Origin: CAYSLC01 sp964431545
GTDB lineage: Bacteria; Desulfobacterota; Desulfobacteria; Desulfobacterales; JAABSP01
Length of the DNA stretch: 6,336 nt
Assembly: GCA_964431545.1 (NCBI GenBank)
Contig: CAYSLC010000276.1
Coordinates: 1-6,336, forward strand
Reading direction: 5' to 3'
The translations under genes and the position numbers were made by a program. Positions 1-5,585 of the stretch are shown here, piece by piece (the first letter of the stretch is position 1; each line of letters starts with the position of its first letter). The notes under the pieces are model-generated. The model worked only from the letters and a program-made list of their open reading frames with translations, was not told where the DNA came from and ran no database searches.

Positions 1-706
1 CTCAACCACCTCACCGGCCGGGAGGAGGACCGGTACAACGACCCGGACCGGGCCCGGTTCTACACCCGGTACAAGGTGGCCCTGGGGGTGATGGCCTCCA
101 TCGCCGGGGCCGCGGGACTGCTCCGGGCCTACCTCATGGGGTGGAAGCCGTTTCTGACCCTCACGGCCATGAGCCTCATGGGCCTCTCCTACAATCTCAG
201 GATCATTCCGGGAGCGGGCATCGGCCGGCGGCTCCGCCGGATCCGGGACATCCCCGGCTCCAAGACGATTCTGATCGCCATGGCCTGGTGCGTGGTGACG
301 GCGATCTTCCCCTCCCTGGCCATGCGGGGGATCTTCGATTCCACCACCGCCGTGGTGGCCCTCTGGTCCCTGGGCCTGGTCTTCGTTCGGACCGCCTTCT
401 TCGACATCCTCGACATGCAGGGGGATCGCATCGTGGGCAAGGAGACCATCCCCATCCTGCTGGGGGAGAAACGGTCCCTGCGACTGCTCAAGGGGATCCT
501 GGCCGGGATCACCCTGATCCTGGTGTCGGCGGCCGCCGTCGGGGCGGTGGCGCCGGTGGGGTTCCCCCTGGCCCTGCCCTCCATCGGCCTGTACCTGCTG
601 CTGACGGCCCACCAGAAAGGGCGGATGCTGCCGGGGATCCGACTGGAGTTCTGGGTGGAGAGCCACCTGGTGCTCGCCGGGATCATCACCCTGTTGTGGG
701 CTTCCC

Positions 707-714
<8 letters not shown>
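1..714 (+). CDS. UbiA-family prenyltransferase, 5'-truncated by window edge
   Basis: The frame is open from the first base, so the N-terminus lies upstream; 237 residues and the stop (712-714) are visible. The UbiA superfamily comprises integral-membrane enzymes that move a polyprenyl group from its diphosphate to an aromatic or polar acceptor using Mg2+ held by two Asp-rich motifs. The second motif is clear: D135, D138 and D142 in FDILDMQGDRIVGKETIP, which fits the DxEGDxxxGxxTxP style of the family. The loop DIPGSK (83-88) also resembles the family. About seven hydrophobic segments follow one another (for example near residues 26-42, 50-60, 88-103, 110-130, 157-177, 181-198 and 221-235). 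The likely first motif, N2 to D10, lacks the usual intermediate Asp residues. A GTG at 76 could be mistaken for a start, but the upstream codons read as conserved protein. The acceptor (4-hydroxybenzoate, a quinone precursor or a lipid) cannot be told. It converges on plsY with an 8-bp overlap. Confidence 0.85.
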
Positions 715-1315
<601 letters not shown>

Positions 1316-1322
1316 GGCTCGG

Positions 1323-1327
1323 CTCCA
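1323..1327 (-). promoter_or_regulatory. Shine-Dalgarno of plsY
   Basis: On the minus strand this reads TGGAG, 7 nt before the ATG at 1315-1313. It decides the short PlsY start over the longer open frame. Confidence 0.7.
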
Positions 1328-1346
1328 TATCCGGGGTACGGGTGGC

Positions 1347-1379
1347 CCGGATGGCGCCGGCAGGGACCGGCCCATCCGG
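1347..1379 (-). repeat. Bulged 13-bp inverted repeat in plsY leader
   Basis: CCGGATGG (1347-1354) is complementary to CCATCCGG (1372-1379). Inside it GCCGG (1356-1360) pairs with CCGGC (1367-1371). Together they make a 13-bp stem with one unpaired base (1355) and a 6-nt loop (1361-1366). It lies between the likely plsY promoter and its ribosome-binding site, so it would form in the plsY 5' leader RNA. No U-run follows on either strand, so it is not a classical intrinsic terminator. It could instead be a leader structure that tunes mRNA stability or an operator read as DNA. Confidence 0.6.
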
Positions 1380-1385
1380 AAGCGC

Positions 1386-1415
1386 TTGCATTTTCGGTTT
1401 ATATCACGATATAGG
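1386..1415 (+). promoter_or_regulatory. Possible sigma-70-type promoter for smr-ugd
   Basis: TTGCAT (1386-1391) and TATAGG (1410-1415) are separated by 18 nt, and this is the only AT-rich stretch in the region. It would start RNA near 1422 and give a leader of about 80 nt before the GTG at 1501. The -35 match is poor, so this is a tentative call. Confidence 0.3.
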
Positions 1416-1425
1416 CCTGTGGGAA
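1398..1425 (-). promoter_or_regulatory. Possible sigma-70-type promoter for plsY
   Basis: On the minus strand, TTCCCA (1425-1420) and TATAAA (1403-1398) are separated by 16 nt. TATAAA matches the -10 consensus at five of six positions. Transcription would start near 1391 and run through the hairpin at 1379-1347 to plsY. It overlaps the opposing smr promoter, so the two would compete for polymerase. Confidence 0.35.
1400..1413. promoter_or_regulatory. Palindrome TATATC-AC-GATATA in divergent promoter region
   Basis: Two perfect 6-bp arms, TATATC (1400-1405) and GATATA (1408-1413), flank a 2-bp centre. The palindrome overlaps the proposed -10 elements of both divergent genes, a natural place for an operator that controls both. 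Its AT-richness alone might reflect only the two -10 boxes, so the operator role is inferred. Confidence 0.4.
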
Positions 1426-1427
1426 AT

Positions 1428-1455
1428 GATTTTGGGAGGGCCCGATTTTGGGAGG
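1428..1455 (+). repeat. Perfect 12-bp direct repeat, 16-bp period
   Basis: GATTTTGGGAGG occurs at 1428-1439 and again at 1444-1455 with no mismatch, separated by 4 bp. Each copy carries a GGGAGG core, but no start codon sits at the right distance after either, so they do not act as obvious ribosome-binding sites. The second copy forms one arm of the hairpin at 1438-1471. The first copy carries the same TTTTGG and could compete for the same partner. Confidence 0.75.
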
Positions 1456-1471
1456 ACTCCAAAACGGGCCC
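1438..1471 (+). repeat. Bulged 13-bp hairpin in smr leader
   Basis: GGGCCCG (1438-1444) pairs with CGGGCCC (1465-1471), and TTTTGG (1446-1451) pairs with CCAAAA (1459-1464). One A (1445) is bulged and a 7-nt loop GAGGACT (1452-1458) closes the stem. The 13 base pairs are all Watson-Crick. No U-run follows on either strand, so I do not call it a terminator. Its last three bases are also the first three of the next hairpin, so the two cannot both form in full. Confidence 0.65.
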
Positions 1472-1492
1472 TTCGTCGGGAAGACGAAAGGG
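1469..1492 (+). promoter_or_regulatory. Hairpin sequestering the smr Shine-Dalgarno
   Basis: CCCTTCGTC (1469-1477) pairs with GACGAAAGGG (1483-1492) with a single bulged A and the loop GGGAA. The right arm contains AAAGGG, the Shine-Dalgarno of the GTG start at 1501 with a 7-nt spacer. When it forms, ribosome access to smr should fall. When the upstream hairpin takes CCC (1469-1471), the GGG of the Shine-Dalgarno is freed. A translational switch is an inference from base complementarity only. Confidence 0.5.
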
Positions 1493-1500
1493 ATAGGACC

Positions 1501-1815
1501 GTGGCCCATAAGGACAACGACCAGGTTCCCCCGGTGGTGATGCCCGTGGAGGATACCCTCGATCTGCACACCTTCCATCCCCGGGAGGTCCCCGACCTGC
1601 TGGAGGACTACTTCGAGGCGTGCGCGGAAAAGGGCATCCTCCAGGTCCGGGTGATCCACGGCAAGGGGACGGGGACGTTGCGCCGCAAGGTGGAGAGCTG
1701 TCTCAAACGGATCCCCCGGGTGGCCGGGCACCATCCGGCGCCGCCGGAGGCCGGGGGCTGGGGGGCCACCCTGGTCCATCTGAAGCGAACCGTTGGAAAG
1801 GAGACCGGAGCATGA
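1501..1815 (+). CDS. Stand-alone Smr domain protein
   Basis: This 104-residue protein is a nearly pure Smr domain (the small MutS-related fold, also found at the C-terminus of MutS2). Family members bind branched or structured nucleic acid, and several have nuclease activity. The hallmarks are present: TLDLH (19-23, with H23), HGKGTGTLR (53-61, with H53), and the closing strand GGWGATLVHL (85-94). There is no signal peptide or membrane segment, so it should be cytosolic. I chose the GTG at 1501 because AAAGGGA lies 7 nt before it and the domain starts a usual distance later. An in-frame ATG at 1426 would add 25 basic residues but has only a weak ribosome-binding site. It overlaps ugd by 4 nt (ATGA), so the two are probably co-translated. 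DNA or RNA as substrate cannot be told from sequence. Confidence 0.88.
   Translation: MAHKDNDQVPPVVMPVEDTLDLHTFHPREVPDLLEDYFEACAEKGILQVRVIHGKGTGTLRRKVESCLKRIPRVAGHHPAPPEAGGWGATLVHLKRTVGKETGA
1798..1803 (+). promoter_or_regulatory. Shine-Dalgarno of ugd inside smr
   Basis: AAGGAG lies within the last codons of smr, 8 nt before the ATG at 1812. It fixes the ugd start although the frame stays open much further upstream. Confidence 0.8.
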
Positions 1816-3191
1816 AGATCATCGTCGCGGGGACCGGATACGTGGGCCTCGTCCAGGCGGCCGTCTGTTCGGAGTACGGCCATGAGGTTTACGCATACGA
1901 CAACGACACCCGGAAGCTGGAGGCCTTTTCCAGCGGCCACGGCGAGGCCATCGAACGGTACGTCAACGAACCGGGACTCGCCGGGATCATCAAGGAGACC
2001 CTGGGCCAGTACCTCTTTTTCGCAAACGACCTGGAGCCGGTCATGGAGGGGGCCGACGCCATCTTCATGTGCCTGCCCACCCCGCCCAACCTCAACGGCT
2101 CCACCAACCTGACCTTCTACGACGCCGCCGTCCGGCAGATCGCCGAGGTGGCCGCCAAGAGAAAGGATCAGCGGCGGCTCGTCTTCATCAACAAGAGCAC
2201 CGTGCCCATCGGCACCGCCCGCCACCTGGAGGAGATGCTCATGGAGCACGGCGTGAAGAACTTCGGCGTCTGCTCCAACCCCGAGTTCCTCGCCGAGGGG
2301 ACCGCCGTGGTGGACGCCCGGAAGCCGGACCGGGTGGTGGTGGGGTGCGACCGGGAGGCGGACTTCAAGATCCTGCGCCGGATCTACTCCCAGTTCGTCA
2401 ACCACGTCCGGATCAAGTACATCGAGACCACGCCGGAGACGGCCGAGTCGATCAAGTACGTGGCCAACACCATGCTCCTCACCTACATCTCCTTCTGGAA
2501 CGGTGTCGGCGCCAAGATCGGGGAGAAGTTCCCCAACATCCGGATCGACGATCTCCGCCTGGGGGTGACCGCCGACGAGCGGATCAGCACCTGGGGGTCC
2601 TTCGTCAGCAACGGGGCGGGGGGAAGCTGCTTCGGAAAGGACATCGCCTCCCTCATCTACCAGCTCCGGTCCGTCAACGTGAGCACCAAGATGCTGGAGG
2701 CCTCCTACGAGGTCAACGAGTACCAGAAGGTCTATCTCATCGACCGGGCGGTCAACGAGGCGGGCTTTCAGTTCAACAACAAGACCATCGCCGTGTTGGG
2801 GCTCGCCTTCAAGAAGCACACCAACGACATGCGGGACGCCTCCTCCATCAAGGTGATCGAATCCCTCCTCGGCAAGGGCGTGGCCCGGATCAAGGCCTAC
2901 GACCCCCTGGCCAACGAGACCGCCAGGCAGGTCTTCGATCCCCTGAAGAACATCCTCTTCGAGAAGGTGACCTACCACGAGACCGCCAAGGAGGCGATGA
3001 CGGACTCCCACGGCCTTTTCGTCTCGTCGGACTGCGAGGAGTTCCGGGGCCTCTCCCGGACCATCGAGGAGACCGTGAAGCCGCCCTACCTCATCATCGA
3101 CGGCCGGCGGATGATCCCCGACTGCGAGGAACTCGTCTCCCGGAACTACACTTACATGGCCGTGGGATCCCTGGCCATGTCCACCGACTAG
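1812..3191 (+). CDS. ugd: UDP-glucose 6-dehydrogenase (UDP-glucose/GDP-mannose dehydrogenase family)
   Basis: The enzyme oxidises a nucleotide-sugar C6 alcohol to the acid with two NAD+, most likely UDP-glucose to UDP-glucuronate for capsule, exopolysaccharide or LPS sugars; it is cytosolic. The N-terminal Rossmann domain has GTGYVGL (7-13) with D30 placed for the NAD ribose, then EPGL (53-56), STVPIGT (129-135) and NPEFLAEG (156-163). The central dimer and catalytic region has K215 and N219 in ESIKYVAN and the nucleophile C273 with D277 in GGSCFGKD. The C-terminal UDP-binding domain has AFKKHTNDMRD (332-342) and IIDGRR. At 459 residues it is normal length and intact. The residue after C-F is Gly where bacterial members usually have Pro. 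The C-terminal IDGRR block recalls the eukaryotic-type enzyme. GDP-mannose or UDP-HexNAc as substrate is less likely but not excluded. The start has a good Shine-Dalgarno sequence and an ATGA overlap with smr. Confidence 0.88.
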   Translation: MKIIVAGTGYVGLVQAAVCSEYGHEVYAYDNDTRKLEAFSSGHGEAIERYVNEPGLAGIIKETLGQYLFFANDLEPVMEGADAIFMCLPTPPNLNGSTNLTFYDAAVRQIAEVAAKRKDQRRLVFINKSTVPIGTARHLEEMLMEHGVKNFGVCSNPEFLAEGTAVVDARKPDRVVVGCDREADFKILRRIYSQFVNHVRIKYIETTPETAESIKYVANTMLLTYISFWNGVGAKIGEKFPNIRIDDLRLGVTADERISTWGSFVSNGAGGSCFGKDIASLIYQLRSVNVSTKMLEASYEVNEYQKVYLIDRAVNEAGFQFNNKTIAVLGLAFKKHTNDMRDASSIKVIESLLGKGVARIKAYDPLANETARQVFDPLKNILFEKVTYHETAKEAMTDSHGLFVSSDCEEFRGLSRTIEETVKPPYLIIDGRRMIPDCEELVSRNYTYMAVGSLAMSTD

Positions 3192-5308
3192 AACGCGCCC
3201 GTCCCGCCCCCGGCGGGGATCACCGTCGCGTCCACCGCCACCGGGCGCCCTTCCCGGATGATCAGCGGGTTGATGTCGATCTCGGCGATGGCGGGAACCG
3301 CCGCACCCACACGGCCGAGGGTGACGAGGATCCGGGCCAGGGCCGCCCGGTCCACCGGCGGGGCCCCCCGGTACCCCTCAAGGAGCCGCTGGGCCTTGAG
3401 GCGGCCGATGAGGTCCAGGGCCTCCTCCGTGGAGAGGGGGGCCAGGGCGAACCGCGCGTCGGCCACCGCCTCGGCCAGGATTCCGCCGAAGCCGAACAGG
3501 ACGCACGGGCCGAACTGGGGATCGCGGAAGAAGCCCGCCATCAGCTCGAACTCCCCCCGGACGAAGGGTTGGATCACCACCCGCCCCCGGCCCGCCATTC
3601 GGCGGCTCAGGGCCTCGTAGGCGGCCCGGGCCGCCGACGGCCCCTCGATCCCCATCCGGACCAACCCCTTTTCGGTCTTGTGGACCTCCCCCGGCCGCAG
3701 CCCCTTGAACACCAGGGGGCCGTCCCATTCCCCGGCGGCGCGCTCCGCCGCCTCCGGATCCTCGGCCAGCCGCTCCCGGACCACGGGAATCCCCCACGCG
3801 GCGAGGATCCGTTTGGACCGGTACTCGTCCAGGGGCCCGTCGCCGATTTCCAGCGCCGCCCGCAGGTCGTCGGGGAGATCGGGGGAGGGACCGGCCGCCT
3901 CGTCGGGGCTCGCCGCCCCGGGCCGGGACCGCCCCAGGAGGGCCGCCAGGCACGCCACGGCCCGGCGGCTCTCCCGGTAGACCGGCATCCCCAGTTCCTG
4001 GGCCTCCCGATGGAACCGGCGGGCCGCCTCCCGCTCCCCCAACAGCCAGCAGAAGATCGGCTTCCCGGCGGCCCTGGCGGTCCCGATCATCGTCTCCAGG
4101 TCCGGGTTGAGGGCGAACCCGCCGGCAAAGGCGTGGATCAGGATCCCGTCCACCCCGGGGTCCCGGCAGACCGCCGCCACGGCGGTGTTGTAGGTCTTTT
4201 CCGCGCCGGTGCGCTCCACCGCCGGCCAGAGGTCCACGGGGTTCGACACCGGCATCCACCCGGGGAAGACCTCTTTGAGCCGCGCGACGGTCTCCGGGGA
4301 GAGGTCGGCGGGCCGCAGGCCCAGGGGCTCCATGAAGTCCGACGAGACGATCCCGGCCCCGCCGCTGTAAGTGAGCACGGCGATCCGGTCGGCCTTCCGC
4401 CGGGACGGCGCCTTGTCCCGGTCCGGAAAGAGGGCCAGGCCCCGGCAGATGTCCATCATCTCCTTGAAATCTTCTGCTTCCACGGCTCCGGCCTGGGCCA
4501 GCATCCCGCCGATCACCCGGGCGTTTCCGGCGAGACTGGCGGTGTGGCTCATGGCCGCCGCGGCGCCCCGGTCGCTTTTGCCGCCCTTGAGCACCACCAC
4601 GGGCTTGGGGGAACGCCGGCACGCCTCGAAGAACCGGCGGCCGTCGGAGAACGATTCGAGGTAGAGGCCGATCACCCCGGTATCGGGATCATCGATGAGG
4701 TATTCCAGGAGTTCGCACTCCGCCACGTCGGCCTTGTTGCCGATGGAGCAGACCTTGGAGATCCCCATGATCCCGTGGGTCATCAGGTCGATGAGAAAGG
4801 CGCCCGAGAGCATCCCGCTCTGGACGATCAGGGAGACCTCGCCGGGGATCAGCCCCTCCCCCTCCCAGATGGCCGGGGAGACGAAGGAGAAGACCAGGCG
4901 GCGCTTGGCGTCCACCAGCCCCATGCAGTTGGGCCCCCAGACCCGGATCCCCGTCCCGGCGACGAGGGCGTCGATCTCCTTCTGGAGACGTACCCCGTCG
5001 GGACCGGCCTCGGAAAACCCGCCGGACTCGATCATCACGCCCCGGATCCCCCGCCCGGCGCACTGTTCGATCAGACCGGGCACATGGACGGCCGGGACGA
5101 AGATGACGGCCAGATCCACGGGGTCGGGGATCGATGCGATATCCGGATAACAGGGGAGCCCCTCGATCTCCGGATATCGGGGATTGACCGGGTGGACGGC
5201 GCCGGCGTAGCCCGTGGTCAGGTTCTTGAGGATGGCCCAGCCGCCCTTGGACCGGTTGGGGGTGGCGCCGATCAGGGCGATGCCCCGGGGGGTGAAAAAG
5301 AAATCCAT
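3188..5308 (-). CDS. Acyl-CoA synthetase, NDP-forming (acetate--CoA ligase, ADP-forming type), single-chain
   Basis: The family interconverts acyl-CoA + ADP + Pi with carboxylate + CoA + ATP through a phosphohistidine relay, conserving the thioester energy as ATP. This 706-residue chain carries the alpha and beta parts fused. A CoA-binding Rossmann domain runs from about 5 to 140 (GIALIGAT, residues 9-16; GPNCMG further on). A succinyl-CoA-synthetase-like domain follows (about 150-290; VQSGMLSG, GNKADV, and SHTASLAG with H255 as phosphohistidine), then a second ligase-CoA domain (about 300-450). An ATP-grasp domain ends the chain (about 480-700; VHKTEKG with H543, FGFGGILAEAVAD, EIDINPL). No GNAT domain follows, so it is an enzyme of metabolism, not a Pat-type protein acetyltransferase. 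The ATG at 5306-5308 has a strong AGGAGGAG 6 nt before it. The acyl substrate is unknown; acetate, propionate, branched or aryl acids are all possible. Its stop shares CTAG with the convergent ugd stop. Confidence 0.9.
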   Translation of the reverse strand: MDFFFTPRGIALIGATPNRSKGGWAILKNLTTGYAGAVHPVNPRYPEIEGLPCYPDIASIPDPVDLAVIFVPAVHVPGLIEQCAGRGIRGVMIESGGFSEAGPDGVRLQKEIDALVAGTGIRVWGPNCMGLVDAKRRLVFSFVSPAIWEGEGLIPGEVSLIVQSGMLSGAFLIDLMTHGIMGISKVCSIGNKADVAECELLEYLIDDPDTGVIGLYLESFSDGRRFFEACRRSPKPVVVLKGGKSDRGAAAAMSHTASLAGNARVIGGMLAQAGAVEAEDFKEMMDICRGLALFPDRDKAPSRRKADRIAVLTYSGGAGIVSSDFMEPLGLRPADLSPETVARLKEVFPGWMPVSNPVDLWPAVERTGAEKTYNTAVAAVCRDPGVDGILIHAFAGGFALNPDLETMIGTARAAGKPIFCWLLGEREAARRFHREAQELGMPVYRESRRAVACLAALLGRSRPGAASPDEAAGPSPDLPDDLRAALEIGDGPLDEYRSKRILAAWGIPVVRERLAEDPEAAERAAGEWDGPLVFKGLRPGEVHKTEKGLVRMGIEGPSAARAAYEALSRRMAGRGRVVIQPFVRGEFELMAGFFRDPQFGPCVLFGFGGILAEAVADARFALAPLSTEEALDLIGRLKAQRLLEGYRGAPPVDRAALARILVTLGRVGAAVPAIAEIDINPLIIREGRPVAVDATVIPAGGGTGAF

Positions 5309-5314
5309 CGATCT

Positions 5315-5322
5315 CTCCTCCT
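5315..5322 (-). promoter_or_regulatory. Strong Shine-Dalgarno of the acyl-CoA synthetase
   Basis: On the minus strand this reads AGGAGGAG, 6 nt before the ATG at 5308-5306. It is the best ribosome-binding site in the window and suggests high translation. Confidence 0.8.
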
Positions 5323-5389
5323 GTGGGGGGTGGCTCGCCCCGGGACCTGGGGATCCGGGTACCGGGGAGGCGATTCGGTTCGATGGGCC

Positions 5390-5418
5390 CTTCTACGCCC
5401 CCCGCGCCCCGGCGTCAA
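5390..5418 (-). promoter_or_regulatory. Probable sigma-70-type promoter for the acyl-CoA synthetase
   Basis: On the minus strand, TTGACG (5418-5413) and TAGAAG (5395-5390) are separated by exactly 17 nt. The -35 matches the consensus at five of six positions and the -10 at four of six. RNA would start near 5383 and give a leader of about 75 nt. The spacer is very G-rich. Confidence 0.5.
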
Positions 5419-5422
5419 GGGA

Positions 5423-5452
5423 AAACCGGCGGACCCGCCGTTTGGCCGGTTT
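5423..5452. repeat. Inverted repeat AAACCGGC / GCCGGTTT
   Basis: AAACCGGC (5423-5430) and GCCGGTTT (5445-5452) are perfect 8-bp arms separated by 14 bp. A smaller competing pair, CGGCG (5427-5431) with CGCCG (5436-5440), lies inside. It sits between the two divergent promoter candidates and just upstream of the acyl-CoA synthetase -35. It has no T-run, so it is more like a protein-binding site than a terminator. Chance symmetry in GC-rich DNA is possible. Confidence 0.45.
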
Positions 5453-5456
5453 CGAA

Positions 5457-5485
5457 TTGAACTTCCGGACTTCTTGTGGTACCAA
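5457..5485 (+). promoter_or_regulatory. Weak candidate promoter for the receiver-PAS gene
   Basis: TTGAAC (5457-5462) and TACCAA (5480-5485) are separated by 17 nt on the plus strand. The -35 is fair and the -10 poor. It is simply the best candidate before the gene at 5586. Confidence 0.22.
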
Positions 5486-5488
5486 TCG

Positions 5489-5534
5489 GAAAAGCCCCCC
5501 GGCGGGCCGGAAGCCGACCGGGGTTCCCCTTTTC
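5489..5534 (+). repeat. Imperfect hairpin in receiver-PAS gene leader
   Basis: GAAAAG (5489-5494) pairs with CTTTTC (5529-5534). Inside it CCCCGGCGG (5497-5505) pairs with CCG-A-CCGGGG (5514-5523) with one bulged A and an 8-nt loop. An asymmetric internal loop separates the two stems. No U-run follows on either strand. It would lie in the 5' leader of the gene at 5586; function is unknown. Confidence 0.4.
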
Positions 5535-5585
5535 ACGAAAGATCCCAGGTCCGCGTCCGTTTTCCGACGGACCGGCGAACAGGCG

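Noticed and set aside
1316..1462. N-terminal extension of PlsY by 49 residues to an ATG at 1462
   Set aside because: The extension is non-hydrophobic and not seen in PlsY, would cover the promoter region, and the inner ATG at 1315 has a good ribosome-binding site and gives the normal length.
1438..1471. Rho-independent terminator
   Set aside because: The stem is strong, but neither strand has a U-run after it and it sits in front of a gene.
1426..1500. Longer Smr start at ATG 1426
   Set aside because: It has only weak Shine-Dalgarno signal, adds a basic tail outside the domain, and lies on the repeat and hairpin sequence. It is not fully excluded.
1620..1811. Upstream extension of the dehydrogenase frame to 1620
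   Set aside because: The extra residues are the out-of-frame reading of smr; the Rossmann motif begins correctly at the ATG at 1812 with a good Shine-Dalgarno.
1608..3011. A long minus-strand open frame (467 codons)
   Set aside because: It is antisense to smr and ugd, both of which carry full family motifs. The translation is repetitive Val/Asp/Gly/Leu-rich and matches nothing I know.
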